Assembly (NCBI GenBank): GCA_001687465.1
Contig: LVLI01000934.1
Location: forward strand, 1-17,279
Reading direction: 5' to 3'
Length of the DNA stretch: 17,279 nt
Source: Halocafeteria seosinensis
Lineage: Eukaryota; Sar; Bigyra; Bicosoecida
Shown here: positions 1-9,536 of the stretch, piece by piece
How the letters are laid out: each line of letters begins with the position of its first letter
How positions within the stretch are numbered: position 1 is the stretch's first letter
Program-made: the position numbers and the translations under genes
The notes under the pieces: generated by a model
Seen by the model: the letters and a program-made list of their open reading frames with translations, nothing else
What the model was told of the DNA's origin: nothing
The model's database searches: none

Positions 1-374
1 GTATAGCATTTCGCGTGAGACTGGAGCCCTGGACGGTCAGGTTTCCAACTACGGAAGGAGGGGATGCTTGCAATAGCGTAGAGAGACACCTCCTGAAGGG
101 CCTAAGGGTACACATTTTCTGTCAGATTCTTCGGACAGTGAAGACAATGAACAGCGAAGCATGGAAAAAGATGGAAAGTGGGAGGTTGGAACCGAAAGCT
201 GTCTCGGCTACTTCTTCGACGACATCAACTGCTACTTCGGTGAACATTATTCCGGATCCTCTACGGTCCACAAGTAAGGATGGCTAAGCACCACCGCAGC
301 AAATCGCTGTCCGTGTCACACGCACATTCTACTTTGATGACTCTAACAGGTACCGAACACCGGTCGGGATATGA
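1..374 (+). CDS. 3' end of an unidentified multi-exon protein gene (partial)
   Basis: Only the C-terminal part is inside the window and I do not recognise the family. The best model has an end of an exon at 1-14, an intron 15-76 (GTGAGA to AATAG, 62 nt), an exon 77-273, an intron 274-349 (GTAAGG to TAACAG, 76 nt) and a short last exon 350-374 ending in TGA. Reading phase agrees at both junctions, and the intron lengths match those of the other genes here. The 77-273 exon reads like real protein: an acidic Ser/Asp stretch (SDSSDSEDNE), then an aromatic and Cys-rich run (CLGYFFDDINCYFGEHY). If 274 is not used as a donor, the protein ends at TAA 275-277. The in-frame sequence after TGA 372-374 stays open to 557. 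Function is unknown; exon edges are inference. Confidence 0.45.
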
Positions 375-768
375 ACGCGGGACGTCGGATTCGCACAGTG
401 GAACAATAAGGAAGGTTTCAAGTCGCATACGAAAACTGAACTCCGCTCATTTAAAAATGTTGCAATCAAGCGGTTCAAGAATGAGCGGTGTTCACAGTGT
501 ATCTCTCTCCGCTCCGAACACAACGCACCCTTCGTCTCGTTCGACTCATTCGAAATATAACAACTCCTTGCCCCTCCCGCGCAAAGTTTTTTCAGACCGG
601 GTAACAAACCACGACTTGATACAAACGAATCGAGCTACGAATGCACTGTCGTAGAGTGCTTGTCAAATGAGAGACTACAAGAAATGATGTAAAGTATGCG
701 TGGCAGAGTCAGCCCATGTAATGAGGTAGATGCGTATTTTAGGAAAGAACATCATGGTTGCATAGTGA
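375..768. other. Intergenic region between convergent genes
   Basis: This stretch separates the upstream + strand gene from the amidase gene on -. It is open in several frames on both strands up to about 650, including an ATG-started Ser-rich 124-codon + frame (280-654) and a 92-codon - frame (329-607). These overlap each other and neither resembles a known family. I see no RNA gene or terminator motif. It most likely holds 3' untranslated sequence, or a further exon of the left-hand gene. Confidence 0.35.
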
Positions 769-3040
769 CTACCTGGCCATACTTGGCGGTACCCATCCTA
801 CTTCAATAGGTGATTGCGGAATTCGCCCACGCTCGCAGCTGATGTAGCGATCGAAGACATCCCTAGAATATTTATTGCCACAAAACTGCTCAAGAAGCGT
901 AGCAACGGCGATCGTCAGGGCATCTTCTCCAGGGGATCCGATAATTTGAACAGCAAAAGGTAGTCCATTCTTGTCTAGTCCTAATGGGACCACAGTGGAC
1001 GGTACCTCCATTGCATTGAAGAATCCTGTCAAGACGATGTTGTGCACTCTGCCAAGGGGTACATGGTGCGGCGGTGCCACCGTCGGATGAACAGGAATTA
1101 CTAAGATTCCACAAGCACCTAATAGCGACGCTAGTCGGTCACGAGTAGCTTGACCTAGTTCCTCCATCTTCTTCATTCGCGCTGAGCCAGTAGTAGCACA
1201 AAGAGGCATCAATACCATAAATTTGGGCACTAACATAGACGCAGCAAGCATGAAATACTTACCAGGGGAGAGCTTTTCGGGAATCTCTTCAATCGCCGCT
1301 AGTCCAACACCAGGAGTCGTAAAATTGCTCGCTCCCCAAAGTGATTTGATGAACTCTGATACGGCGACAACCCTTGAGATCAAACGACGACTTGCATTGT
1401 GCGATGATGTACTTACCGAAAGCAATATTGTTGATCTTTCCTCCTTCTTCCATCCAGTACCGGAAAGGAGTGGGGTCATTTTCCGCCATCAATGCTGCCC
1501 AAATATCGAAGCCGTCCTGAAGCTCCGGAAGTTCCAATTCCTGGGGTTGTATTTTTGGGTTTATGACAGTTCTCAGGTTTTCTAGAACATCGCTCATACG
1601 CTTCATGATTATCGATTGCACCTTTGAAGACAGGTATGGCAAGTTAGCTTGGAGGTCACGGACGGTAAATATCCTCAGCTTCGACTGGAGGATCGGAATT
1701 AGCGGCGTCATATCTTGCCGTGGCAAACGTTGCTGCGTAGCGATGCAGTCGTTCCACAACTCACTATCAGTAGGGTTTTCTATCATTCCATCGGGTCCTA
1801 TCTGCAGCATTCTCTTGGCAACAGCTTCGCATAGTGTCATTTGAGAAAGTTCTCTAATTTGCGAAGCCACCTTGTATCGGTATTTCCGGCGAGCTTCAGG
1901 CCCGCGCTCCTTCAGAATCGTATCCGCAGGTTCGCTTTCAGTATCTTCTGGCACCATCATTGTGAACATTTCCCATAAATCCATCGCATAGCTGCAAGGT
2001 ATTTTGATATTTGCCATTGCACACCTAGTAAATTTTCATAGAGTCATTCATACCGTGTTAAAGGTCCGCTAGACAATAAAGTTGTTGGCGAGTAAGGATG
2101 TTGGCCATTTGCCGGTATCATTCCGGGAGATGGTTTATGTCCCCATATCCCATTGAAATGGGCTGGCATGCGTATGCTTCCACCAATGTCGCTCCCTACT
2201 CCAACACTGGCACCAGCAGCACTAATTAGCGCGGCCTCACCACCGCTGCTACCTCCTACTATCCTGCATGTAATATCGATTTCCAGTCTGGTTTGAATCT
2301 AACCGGCACATTGGAACTTACCTATCGGTATGGTATGCATTATTTGTTCGACCATACACCTTGTTTGAGCTCTCATACCACATGCAAAGTTCAGAAACAT
2401 TGGTGTTGACCAAAGGAATTAAACCATTGGCACGCATTCTCCTGACAACTGGTGCATCCTCCGAGGCGGTGCAGCCTTTCCTCGCAAACAGACCGGATGT
2501 ATTCGGCATGCCTTTAAGCGAAATGCATTCTTTTACTGAACATGGCACGCCCCAGAATCTAGGCCTTTCTACGACCCAGCCGTCAACGAGACGCCGAGAG
2601 ACCTGATCATGCAACGGCACTTGTCGATTCAGAGCGGAATCATTGGCGAGTCCACCCTCTGGATAAACCCCTTCTTTATCACATTCATCACAGAAACGTG
2701 CTTCTTCGAGCGCATTCTCATACCGCCGACTACAGACAGCATTGATAAGAGGGTTGACTTTCTCAATCTGCCTCATATAGAGCTTGGTCACTTCCTCACT
2801 GGAGTACTTCTTCCGTGCGATGAGGTCGGCCAGGAGGATTGCTGGTAGGTATAGCACCTGCTGCTCCTGGCTCCTTTCTACGCCTTCGTGATCATCACCT
2901 GAGTAGTGAAGAGGGTGCTTCCCGCGGCCTTTGTACAGGAGAAAGTGAAATATGCCGTAAAACAGCAAAAACACTCCAAGCACGAGCCCCAGCAACACCA
3001 ACAATCCCATTCCAAAATACCCCGCCACAGTCACGATCAT
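769..3040 (-). CDS. FAAH2: Fatty acid amide hydrolase (FAAH2-like), five exons
   Basis: Amidase-signature serine hydrolase of the membrane-anchored FAAH group, which hydrolyses N-acylethanolamines and other fatty acid amides at internal membranes. Exons: 3040-2322, 2263-2054, 1991-1417, 1355-1263, 1181-769. Introns are 58, 62, 61 and 81 nt with GTAAGT or GTATGA donors, and the total is 669 aa in frame. A transmembrane segment spans residues 2-36. The Lys/Ser/Ser catalytic set is visible: Lys170 in VPCSVKE, Ser245 in GGSSGGE and Ser269 in GSDIGGSIR. The 24-residue Ser spacing equals that of rat FAAH (217/241). The C-terminal block HPTVAPPHHVPLGR and the end region are also conserved. It is longer than animal FAAHs (about 530-580 aa), mainly from extra sequence in exon 3. 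The gene is divergent from the sugar kinase gene. Substrate is inferred from the family only. Confidence 0.9.
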
Positions 3041-3288
3041 CGTTCCGGTGTCCTGGCCGCTTTATTCAAGGGCTCTTTTGTAGGGAAACAGGGACCTATT
3101 ATCTACGAACCAGCTGATTAAAGGGACATGGATTGTTGAAAAGTCTATGAAGACTCTTGTCCACAACTTCAACCTATCTTCACAAGGAAAATGGGCATTA
3201 TACCGCTCTATACAGGGCATATAGAGGTTTTTACGAACTATTTGGGGGTCTGTAAGACACGTATCTGTGGTATCGTGGTAGCGACGAG
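3041..3288. promoter_or_regulatory. Divergent intergenic region (amidase / sugar kinase)
   Basis: These 248 bp separate the two start codons and must hold both 5' regions. A perfect inverted repeat, CTCTATA-7 nt-TATAGAG, lies at 3206-3226, 62 bp before the kinase ATG. No clear TATA box can be assigned with confidence. Treating it as a shared or bidirectional promoter is inference from gene orientation. Confidence 0.5.
3206..3226. promoter_or_regulatory. Perfect 7+7 bp inverted repeat upstream of the sugar kinase
   Basis: CTCTATA (3206-3212) and TATAGAG (3220-3226) are exact inverted copies separated by seven bases. The dyad contains TATA on both strands and lies in the divergent intergenic region, so it could be a regulator site or core promoter element for either gene. 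Chance occurrence is possible. Confidence 0.3.
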
Positions 3289-5421
3289 ATGGACAGCGGA
3301 CGTATAACAGCGTGGAAACAGCAGTGGCTACGCCAGAGCGCTGCGCCGCCTCTCCCGTGTCATGATGATGACGATGATAGGGGCTCAAGAGCCCTTATTT
3401 GGCCTTTTCATCAATGGGAAGAGACGATACAGGAACTAGAGAAACATAGCCACCAAGAAGAGAAGCTAGGCGAGAGGGGCAAGACTCTGTACAAGGCGCT
3501 ACAAACTCGATATGGATCTCCACAAGTGATTGAGGAGCGTATAAACGCTCTCGGTAGTTTCCTACAAGAATCCAAGGTGAATCATAGCTTTTCCAGTGAC
3601 GCCAAAACCGTCATTGGGTGTGGATCCGGGCGGGATCGTGTCTTCATGGGTCACTCAGATTTACCCGGGCTCGGTGGAATGACGTTGGATGCTGCCACCA
3701 AGCAAGAACTCTTCGTCATGATGCAATGGGAGATGGATTCTTCCCATCAAGGAGGACGACAGCAGGAGATGCGAGTCGATATGTCCAATCACTATTCGGA
3801 AGAGTTTCCGTCCGCATCGTTTTCACTTGATAGTATACTGGAACTTGCTTCCGCGTTGTCACAACCAACAAATGAATCACTGTTGGAAAAAGCCAAACGA
3901 ATAGCAAAAGATTCGAAGATGGAGGAAACATGGGATCAAAAATACTGGATTGGATATGTGCATGCTGCATTGACCTATATGTTGTCATCTTTGTATTACG
4001 ATCACCCTCTTGGGTATAACAGTATTTCTCCGAGCAGTGAACCGGCGTCGTCAGTACTGGCAAATGGCGTGTTGAAGATACACGTAGGCTCTCTTGGGAA
4101 ACTGACTTTGCCCCACACTGGTGGGATCTCTTCCTCGGCTGCAATGACAGGGGCTGTCTCCTTGTGCTTGAACCAATTATTTCGCCTTGGGTTGTCCACC
4201 GAGGAACTAGTTACCGTAGACTTTGCCGAGTATCTCCTAGGAAAGACTTCGGGGACCTCTGATAAAGCCGCTCAATTGTTTGCTCAACGTGGAAAACTGG
4301 TCGCCACTAGTTCGTTACCTGTGCAATTCTTGGGTACAGTGCAGTTGCCATCTGATCTTAAGGTCTTGATGTGTGCATCTCCCGTTCCCCGTCTGTCGAC
4401 TCCTTTGGGACTAAAATGGCTGAAACAGAAATTTGATCATTCTCGGGCAAGAGCGATAAATGAGTGGGCACTGCATACACTTGTGACGTGTGGATCAACA
4501 TGCACAAAAATTGCAGCAAATTACCTATTCGATCGTCTGCATGAGAACAAATGGCTAGAGAGTTGCGGCATTTCCCATGAAGAAGCGATCATGTTGCGTG
4601 AGTCTCTCCGATCTCATGGCCAGATACTCTTACGTGGCCTCATACTAGGGGAAGAACTGGAGCAGAAGCTTCAGCAGGCAGAGTCTGCTAGTCAAGGCTT
4701 CGCTTACCGCTACTCGCTCATTTATAGAATTTTAAAACTAATACCGGTTAGTTGTCAGCTTGATGCGGAGGGAAACGTGCAACCTCCATTGAGTTGCCCC
4801 CAAAGACTTGAGTTGTATTCATTGCGTGGCCATGTAGCATACAATACTAACTTTGGACCTCGAGGAGGAGCCATTTACGGTTTAAGCGAAATGGAGAGAG
4901 GGAAGGAATTCATGCGCTTATGTTCGGCTAAAGACAGAGACAAAAATTCGGATCGGTTACTTCAGTTGCTCCGGCTCTCGCAGTTAGGTGATAAAGCCTG
5001 TGTAGACTACCGAAGTTGCTACACGTACGCCAGCCGTTCCACTAATGAAGAGGGAATCGCCGTGAACGGCTGGTGTTTTCCTTTTGTTGAGGGATACCAT
5101 GACTTTATGATTGCGACAGACAGCCGGTTGGAAGAATGGACAAAATATCCGCAAACGTATCCACTTTGGGGACGTTGCGGGTCTTTCCAAAGATCTCTAC
5201 CGGAATTCGATGAATTGGAAGCGAAGATACAAGATGTATTCGAGGGAGAAGCAAGCTTACGGGTAGCCGCGGCAGGTCTAGGCGGTTTCGCTATTGTTTA
5301 CTGCCGCAAAAGCAATTTACAGCGAATGACCAACTTTCTCCAGGAGAATGGGTGGGGCGTCCGGGCTGTCGACCCAGGAAGTAGATCTCAAACTTTGCAT
5401 TGCACGGACATACGCGCTTGA
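3289..5421 (+). CDS. GHMP-family sugar kinase, galactokinase-like, 710 aa
   Basis: Predicted small-molecule kinase of the GHMP superfamily (galacto-, homoserine, mevalonate and phosphomevalonate kinases), in one uninterrupted ORF. Three family motifs appear in order. Residues about 112-130 (GSGRDRVFMGHSDLPGLGG) sit where galactokinases have the sugar-binding GRVNLIGEH segment. The ATP-binding loop is GGISSSAAMTG (278-288), with a galactokinase-like GTSDKAAQLF at 322-331. The C-terminal motif 3 is GLGGFAIVY (663-671). At 710 aa it is much longer than usual galactokinases (about 390-530 aa), with an extended N-terminus and long inserts. An acidic run, HDDDDD, lies near residue 25. The ATG at 3289 opens the frame and follows the divergent promoter region. 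The 3' end is only 56 bp from the convergent decarboxylase stop. The sugar substrate cannot be told: galactose, galacturonate and heptose kinases are alternatives. Confidence 0.8.
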   Translation: MDSGRITAWKQQWLRQSAAPPLPCHDDDDDRGSRALIWPFHQWEETIQELEKHSHQEEKLGERGKTLYKALQTRYGSPQVIEERINALGSFLQESKVNHSFSSDAKTVIGCGSGRDRVFMGHSDLPGLGGMTLDAATKQELFVMMQWEMDSSHQGGRQQEMRVDMSNHYSEEFPSASFSLDSILELASALSQPTNESLLEKAKRIAKDSKMEETWDQKYWIGYVHAALTYMLSSLYYDHPLGYNSISPSSEPASSVLANGVLKIHVGSLGKLTLPHTGGISSSAAMTGAVSLCLNQLFRLGLSTEELVTVDFAEYLLGKTSGTSDKAAQLFAQRGKLVATSSLPVQFLGTVQLPSDLKVLMCASPVPRLSTPLGLKWLKQKFDHSRARAINEWALHTLVTCGSTCTKIAANYLFDRLHENKWLESCGISHEEAIMLRESLRSHGQILLRGLILGEELEQKLQQAESASQGFAYRYSLIYRILKLIPVSCQLDAEGNVQPPLSCPQRLELYSLRGHVAYNTNFGPRGGAIYGLSEMERGKEFMRLCSAKDRDKNSDRLLQLLRLSQLGDKACVDYRSCYTYASRSTNEEGIAVNGWCFPFVEGYHDFMIATDSRLEEWTKYPQTYPLWGRCGSFQRSLPEFDELEAKIQDVFEGEASLRVAAAGLGGFAIVYCRKSNLQRMTNFLQENGWGVRAVDPGSRSQTLHCTDIRA

Positions 5422-5477
5422 GCAAGTGCGCAATACCATAGATCACGTATCCCTGAACAAGCGCGCGCAAAGTACTC

Positions 5478-8400
5478 CTAAGGAGCATCACTTGAGCCAT
5501 CCTCACCGGAATTTTCGGTGACTTCCCTAGCTTCTCGAATGGAACTTTCTGTTTCAATGTCGTCGTCATCCTCTGCTTCAACAGAGTGTCCTACGCGCAT
5601 ACCCATCTGCAAGATCGTTACGTTGATAGTAGAAATGAATTTAAACAGTGCAGAAGGATCGAAATCTTACTTTAACTAATGTCTCCAAACCAATTCCACT
5701 GTGTTCTCGGAATTTACGGCGAAAACGAACCCTTGCTTCAGGTTCAAATAGAGTTAGAATTGTGCTTCCACCGAAAGCAAAATATCCGTGTTCGTCACCT
5801 TTTTTGACGTAGGCTCCGTCATCAACAGTAATGTTTATAGATCCCACCATGGTTGCTCCTACACAGACCATGGCAACTAGTCCACAAGCGTCGCTATCCA
5901 TCAAGACGATTATCCGCTCGTTTTCAGTGAACACGTTTAGGCGCCTCCGGATAGCTATGGGATTCACCGTGTAAAACCCACCGTTAACACGATGGTGCTT
6001 CCCCAGCGTTCCGCTTACCGGGAAATGCCATCGATGATAGTCTTGTGGTGCTAGCCGGGATATCATAATGGCGCCCCCGACGAAACGATGCGCATACTTT
6101 TGAAGTTCCGGCTCAGCTCCAAATAAGTTTTCTACAGTAAAGCGGTTACCCTTGATCCAAATTGATGTCGCTTCATACAGTGTCTCAAAAACTGTAAGCC
6201 GACAGTCAGCAGGTGCCACAATGACGTTTTCTTTCTCAGGTTCAGCAATTTTCCGGGCTCCTTTTTTCAACTTTCGGTAAAAGAATTCATTAAACGTCTT
6301 GTATTCCGAAACAGGTTTTTCAATCTCTTCGACGTTAATGTTAAAGCTATCAATGAACCCAGGTATTTTCCGTGCTGACTTAGTCGAACTCATTTTCTTG
6401 CCTTCTTTAATTGTCATCGCCCACAGAAGCCCGCGAACTACCGTGAATGGGACGAACTTAGACCCAATAACCGCTTTATACCTGCAACGCCGCAACTAAG
6501 GTTACCTCAACGAGAGTGTCTTAGGATTTGCTCGTACAACGTAAGTCTTACAATAGGTCGATAGCAGTCTTCACGTATCCAGGGATATGTTCTCGTACAA
6601 TGAGACCACTTGTAGCATCGTAAACTAGTAATCCGTCCTTATCACGGGTTACATTCCCCCCGTCGCGAATCGCAACTACATCGGCTCCAGCGCTGCTCTC
6701 CCCAGCAGAGTGCACGGTACTGTGCTAAAGCATAGAGTAACTAATGAACGTTAGGTACTTATACCTTGAGAGACGCAGGAGTCTGTTCCTTACCTGTAAA
6801 GGTCCATCAACGCACCAGAGGAGCTCGTTACACCGTCCGCCAAGTAAGTAAGTAGTTGATACCCCAATGGTTTCGACTGAAAATCTGCTGAGCGCAGGTA
6901 GGCCAGCTGCGGAATTAATCACATCGAAAAAACAACTGCACTTCAGGAAAAAGGGGGCTAGGTCAGTAGTATCCACATACCAGTTCATCCTCTTCCAGTT
7001 CACCGTTGCTATCTATGTCCAAGTAAGAGAATAGTAGCTCTACTTGCTCATCAGACCAAGTCTTGCCGGACCAATGAGACAACGCAGAGAGTACTGCTGT
7101 AAATTCCGCCTTACTCAGTTTTCCATCCTCATTGAAATCGAATTCATTCATAAGTGACCCGAAGTACCACCGTTCTACTTCATCTTTGTTGGAGAAGGAA
7201 TAATCGAGGGTGAGTGTGGCCACAACAGGGGCAGTTTGAGCTGGTGTGGCTGCCGATGCTCGTCGCCTTCGGACAGACATGGAATTTCTCAGAAGATGGA
7301 AGCGACTCCTCTTTTTCTGGGATGGGGTGATCTGGACGGATACACCGTCCTGTTGGGTGCACGCCTCGCCAACATTAGCCGTAGAGGAAATACCTTCGTT
7401 CTCCGATTTACGACCAGCAACCACCGGCGTGTCTTCGACGCGCGTCCCTGACTTAGATTCATTAACTTCGGTGTTGCTCTCATTCGTTGGAATTGGAGCA
7501 TCTTCTTGTTTCTTATCGTTGGAATCGGTTCCTTCGGCAAATTCCAATTCTCGACTGAGTTTTAAGGCTTCATCCTTTTCGATGTCCTTTTTTGAATGAC
7601 TAAAGTCTCGAATATCGTTTACGTTATCATCGTCTGAATCTCCCAATGTCATGCTGCGCAACATGTCTGTCGCGCCAGCGTCTGTCAGTCGCTTCTGATC
7701 TACAGGCCGGAACTCTAGAGTGATCGAGGATGCTGGTTCCTTCAACAATTTGGAAAGAGGGAGAAAAGCCCTTCCGATAAGCTTAAGCCCTTTCCCTTCC
7801 TCATGACCAATGTTAGGATGCACTTCGTCTACATCCTCTTTTTCTCTACGCGGAGTGAGCGCGGCACCATCTGTTTCGCTTCGGCGACGCCGTCTTCCAT
7901 GGCTAAGCCACCGTGACCGGCGTTTACGCTTGCGATTCGCGCTAATGGTATCGTGATACAGGCTAAATGACAAGATATATTCTTCCTCCCCTTGGGAAAT
8001 CCAAGTTCGGCACGTCTGATTCAGCTCCACTGGTTCTGGGTCATTCGGGTCTACAGTGAAGCCCCGACAACTCTGGAATGCAATAGTACCTTTAACAATG
8101 ATGCAAACGGGATACAGAGGTGTATCTTCTGCAGGGTCGTGCCTCGTTATCGATATGGAATAATAAATTGACAATTCAAAGTGATATGAAACCATACCTT
8201 TGATACCAAGCTGTTGTCTATCGGAGGCATTTAGTCGCACTCTCTCCAAGGATCGCAAGCGCAACGTTAATAAACCGATGTTTTCGATGTAACGGACTTT
8301 TTCCTGCATGTGTTTGTCCCGTTTAACAGCTTCCCAACATGCGATTTGGACTTGTATTTCGCCTAATTTTTTCGTTCCTTTGGACAATGGAATCCAATTG

Positions 8401-9195
8401 AACGGATGAATTTTATCCTCGAAGTCGTCGTCTGTTAGAGGTATAGAGACCTCGCCCATAAATTCGTCCTTTCTGGCCAAGTCGCGATCGTGCATACTAA
8501 AATGAATGCTGTCTGGTTTTTCTTTCATAACGAAATCGAACCTTTCATTGTAAACCTGTATCGACGAGATTTCCACATTCACGCGACTCTTGTGTCATTC
8601 ATGCTCATGTCGTACCGGTGTGAGTGTGTTGTAGCGTATCGTTGAACGCAGACAGAGAGAACCACAATTGATCCGTAAGTACGGATCTGACTTTGTGAAA
8701 ATATCCATCTTCTTTAACTTTCTCGCCTGTAGTCCGCATACCATATCTCGGCATAAGTACCTTTCAGTACCCTAGCTGGCTCCTTCCAGCTTACCTGCAC
8801 CAGAGTGACCGAGACCGAGTACACGGTATCGTCTGGCTCTGCGTTAGCCAAATCGGCAGCTCCATGAACTTCACTCTGCATTGTGCAATATTCTAATTCT
8901 GGCAATGCCGGCGCCTGGTCACCTGCATCATCATAGAGCCCAGAGACATAGGAGCCGGATACAAAGATGAAGGTTTTGTCCCTTGCTTACCACCGCTTTC
9001 ATCTTCCGTTCCCGTGTCCTCATCCTCTTCTTTCGCTGGCTCTGAAGGAGTTGGCGGATCGTGAGGGATTACGGGAGCTCGGCAGCATGCTGCTGAAGAG
9101 CTCCCGCGGTCTTTACGGGAGGCATTATCCTGTTCTGATGTCGTAACTGAATGGACCGACGAATTGCCGGTTCGTTTCGACGGCGTATTTCCCAT
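5478..9195 (-). CDS. PSD2: Phosphatidylserine decarboxylase with C2 and EF-hand domains, eight exons
   Basis: Type II phosphatidylserine decarboxylase, which makes phosphatidylethanolamine on non-mitochondrial membranes. Exons: 9195-8991, 8922-8795, 8726-8616, 8555-6981, 6906-6794, 6719-6552, 6481-5671, 5606-5478. Introns are 68, 68, 60, 74, 74, 70 and 64 nt, and the 1079-aa frame closes. The start MGNTPSK is an N-myristoylation-type sequence followed by a CC pair. A C2 domain lies at about 100-210, with Ca-ligand-type Asp in KKMD, SDPY and HDRD. A long charged linker includes Arg/Lys-rich stretches. Two EF-hand loops follow: DFNEDGKLSKAE (621-632) and DIDSNGELEEDE (661-672). The catalytic domain holds Asp859 (PADCR), His916/His919 (DYHRWHFP) and the self-cleavage site GG/ST with Ser1006 as future pyruvoyl residue. 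The CPxC segment that I recall between EF-hands and catalytic domain in plant and fungal PSD2 is not seen. Confidence 0.92.
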
Positions 9196-9536
9196 TGTCC
9201 CCTTTCGTATGGCATCCACAGTAATGATAGCGACTACAATTGGCACTTGATGTTATGGGAAGAGGCTATCACCTACCTATTCGTCTTGTATAAGGCGACT
9301 AATGGAAGCGAGACGATCTTCAACTTCACAACATCCTCATGAATTTTTGTATGATACAGTACACTAGTCATTGATACTAAAAATGACACAATTTTTCCGA
9401 GGAATTCATCACTACTGTATCGTTCCTCCTTCCCGTTGAATTGGAATTCGATACCTTAATTGGACCCTATCGTAGATAAAAATCGTTCCGTTTCGCAAGA
9501 CACGGATGTTTTGTTGTCTACGCTGCAGCCGAAAAG
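9196..9536. promoter_or_regulatory. Divergent intergenic region (phosphatidylserine decarboxylase / TIM21)
   Basis: The 341 bp between the two ATGs are AT-richer than the flanking exons around 9340-9500, with A/T runs near 9376-9396 and 9470-9482. An imperfect dyad GTCATT...AATGAC lies at about 9367-9386. No tRNA, small RNA or extra exon could be supported. It must hold the 5' untranslated and promoter sequence of both genes. Confidence 0.4.

Noticed and set aside
280-654. 124-codon Ser/Thr-rich + strand frame with ATG
   Set aside because: It overlaps a predicted intron and last exon of the left-hand gene, its composition is low-complexity, and opposite-strand frames are equally open; no family support.
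2025-2053. A 29-nt second intron in the FAAH gene ending at ACTAG, giving R-C-A-M-A-N
   Set aside because: The acceptor TTGCAG at 1992 gives a 62-nt intron of usual size and the family-like sequence GPLTRYAMDLWEMF, so the longer intron is preferred.
8556-8582. ATG at 8582 as the start of the C2/EF-hand decarboxylase
   Set aside because: The codons from it lie within an intron; splicing three upstream exons restores the full C2 domain (ARKLKKMDIFTKSDPY...NTLTPVYNERFDF).
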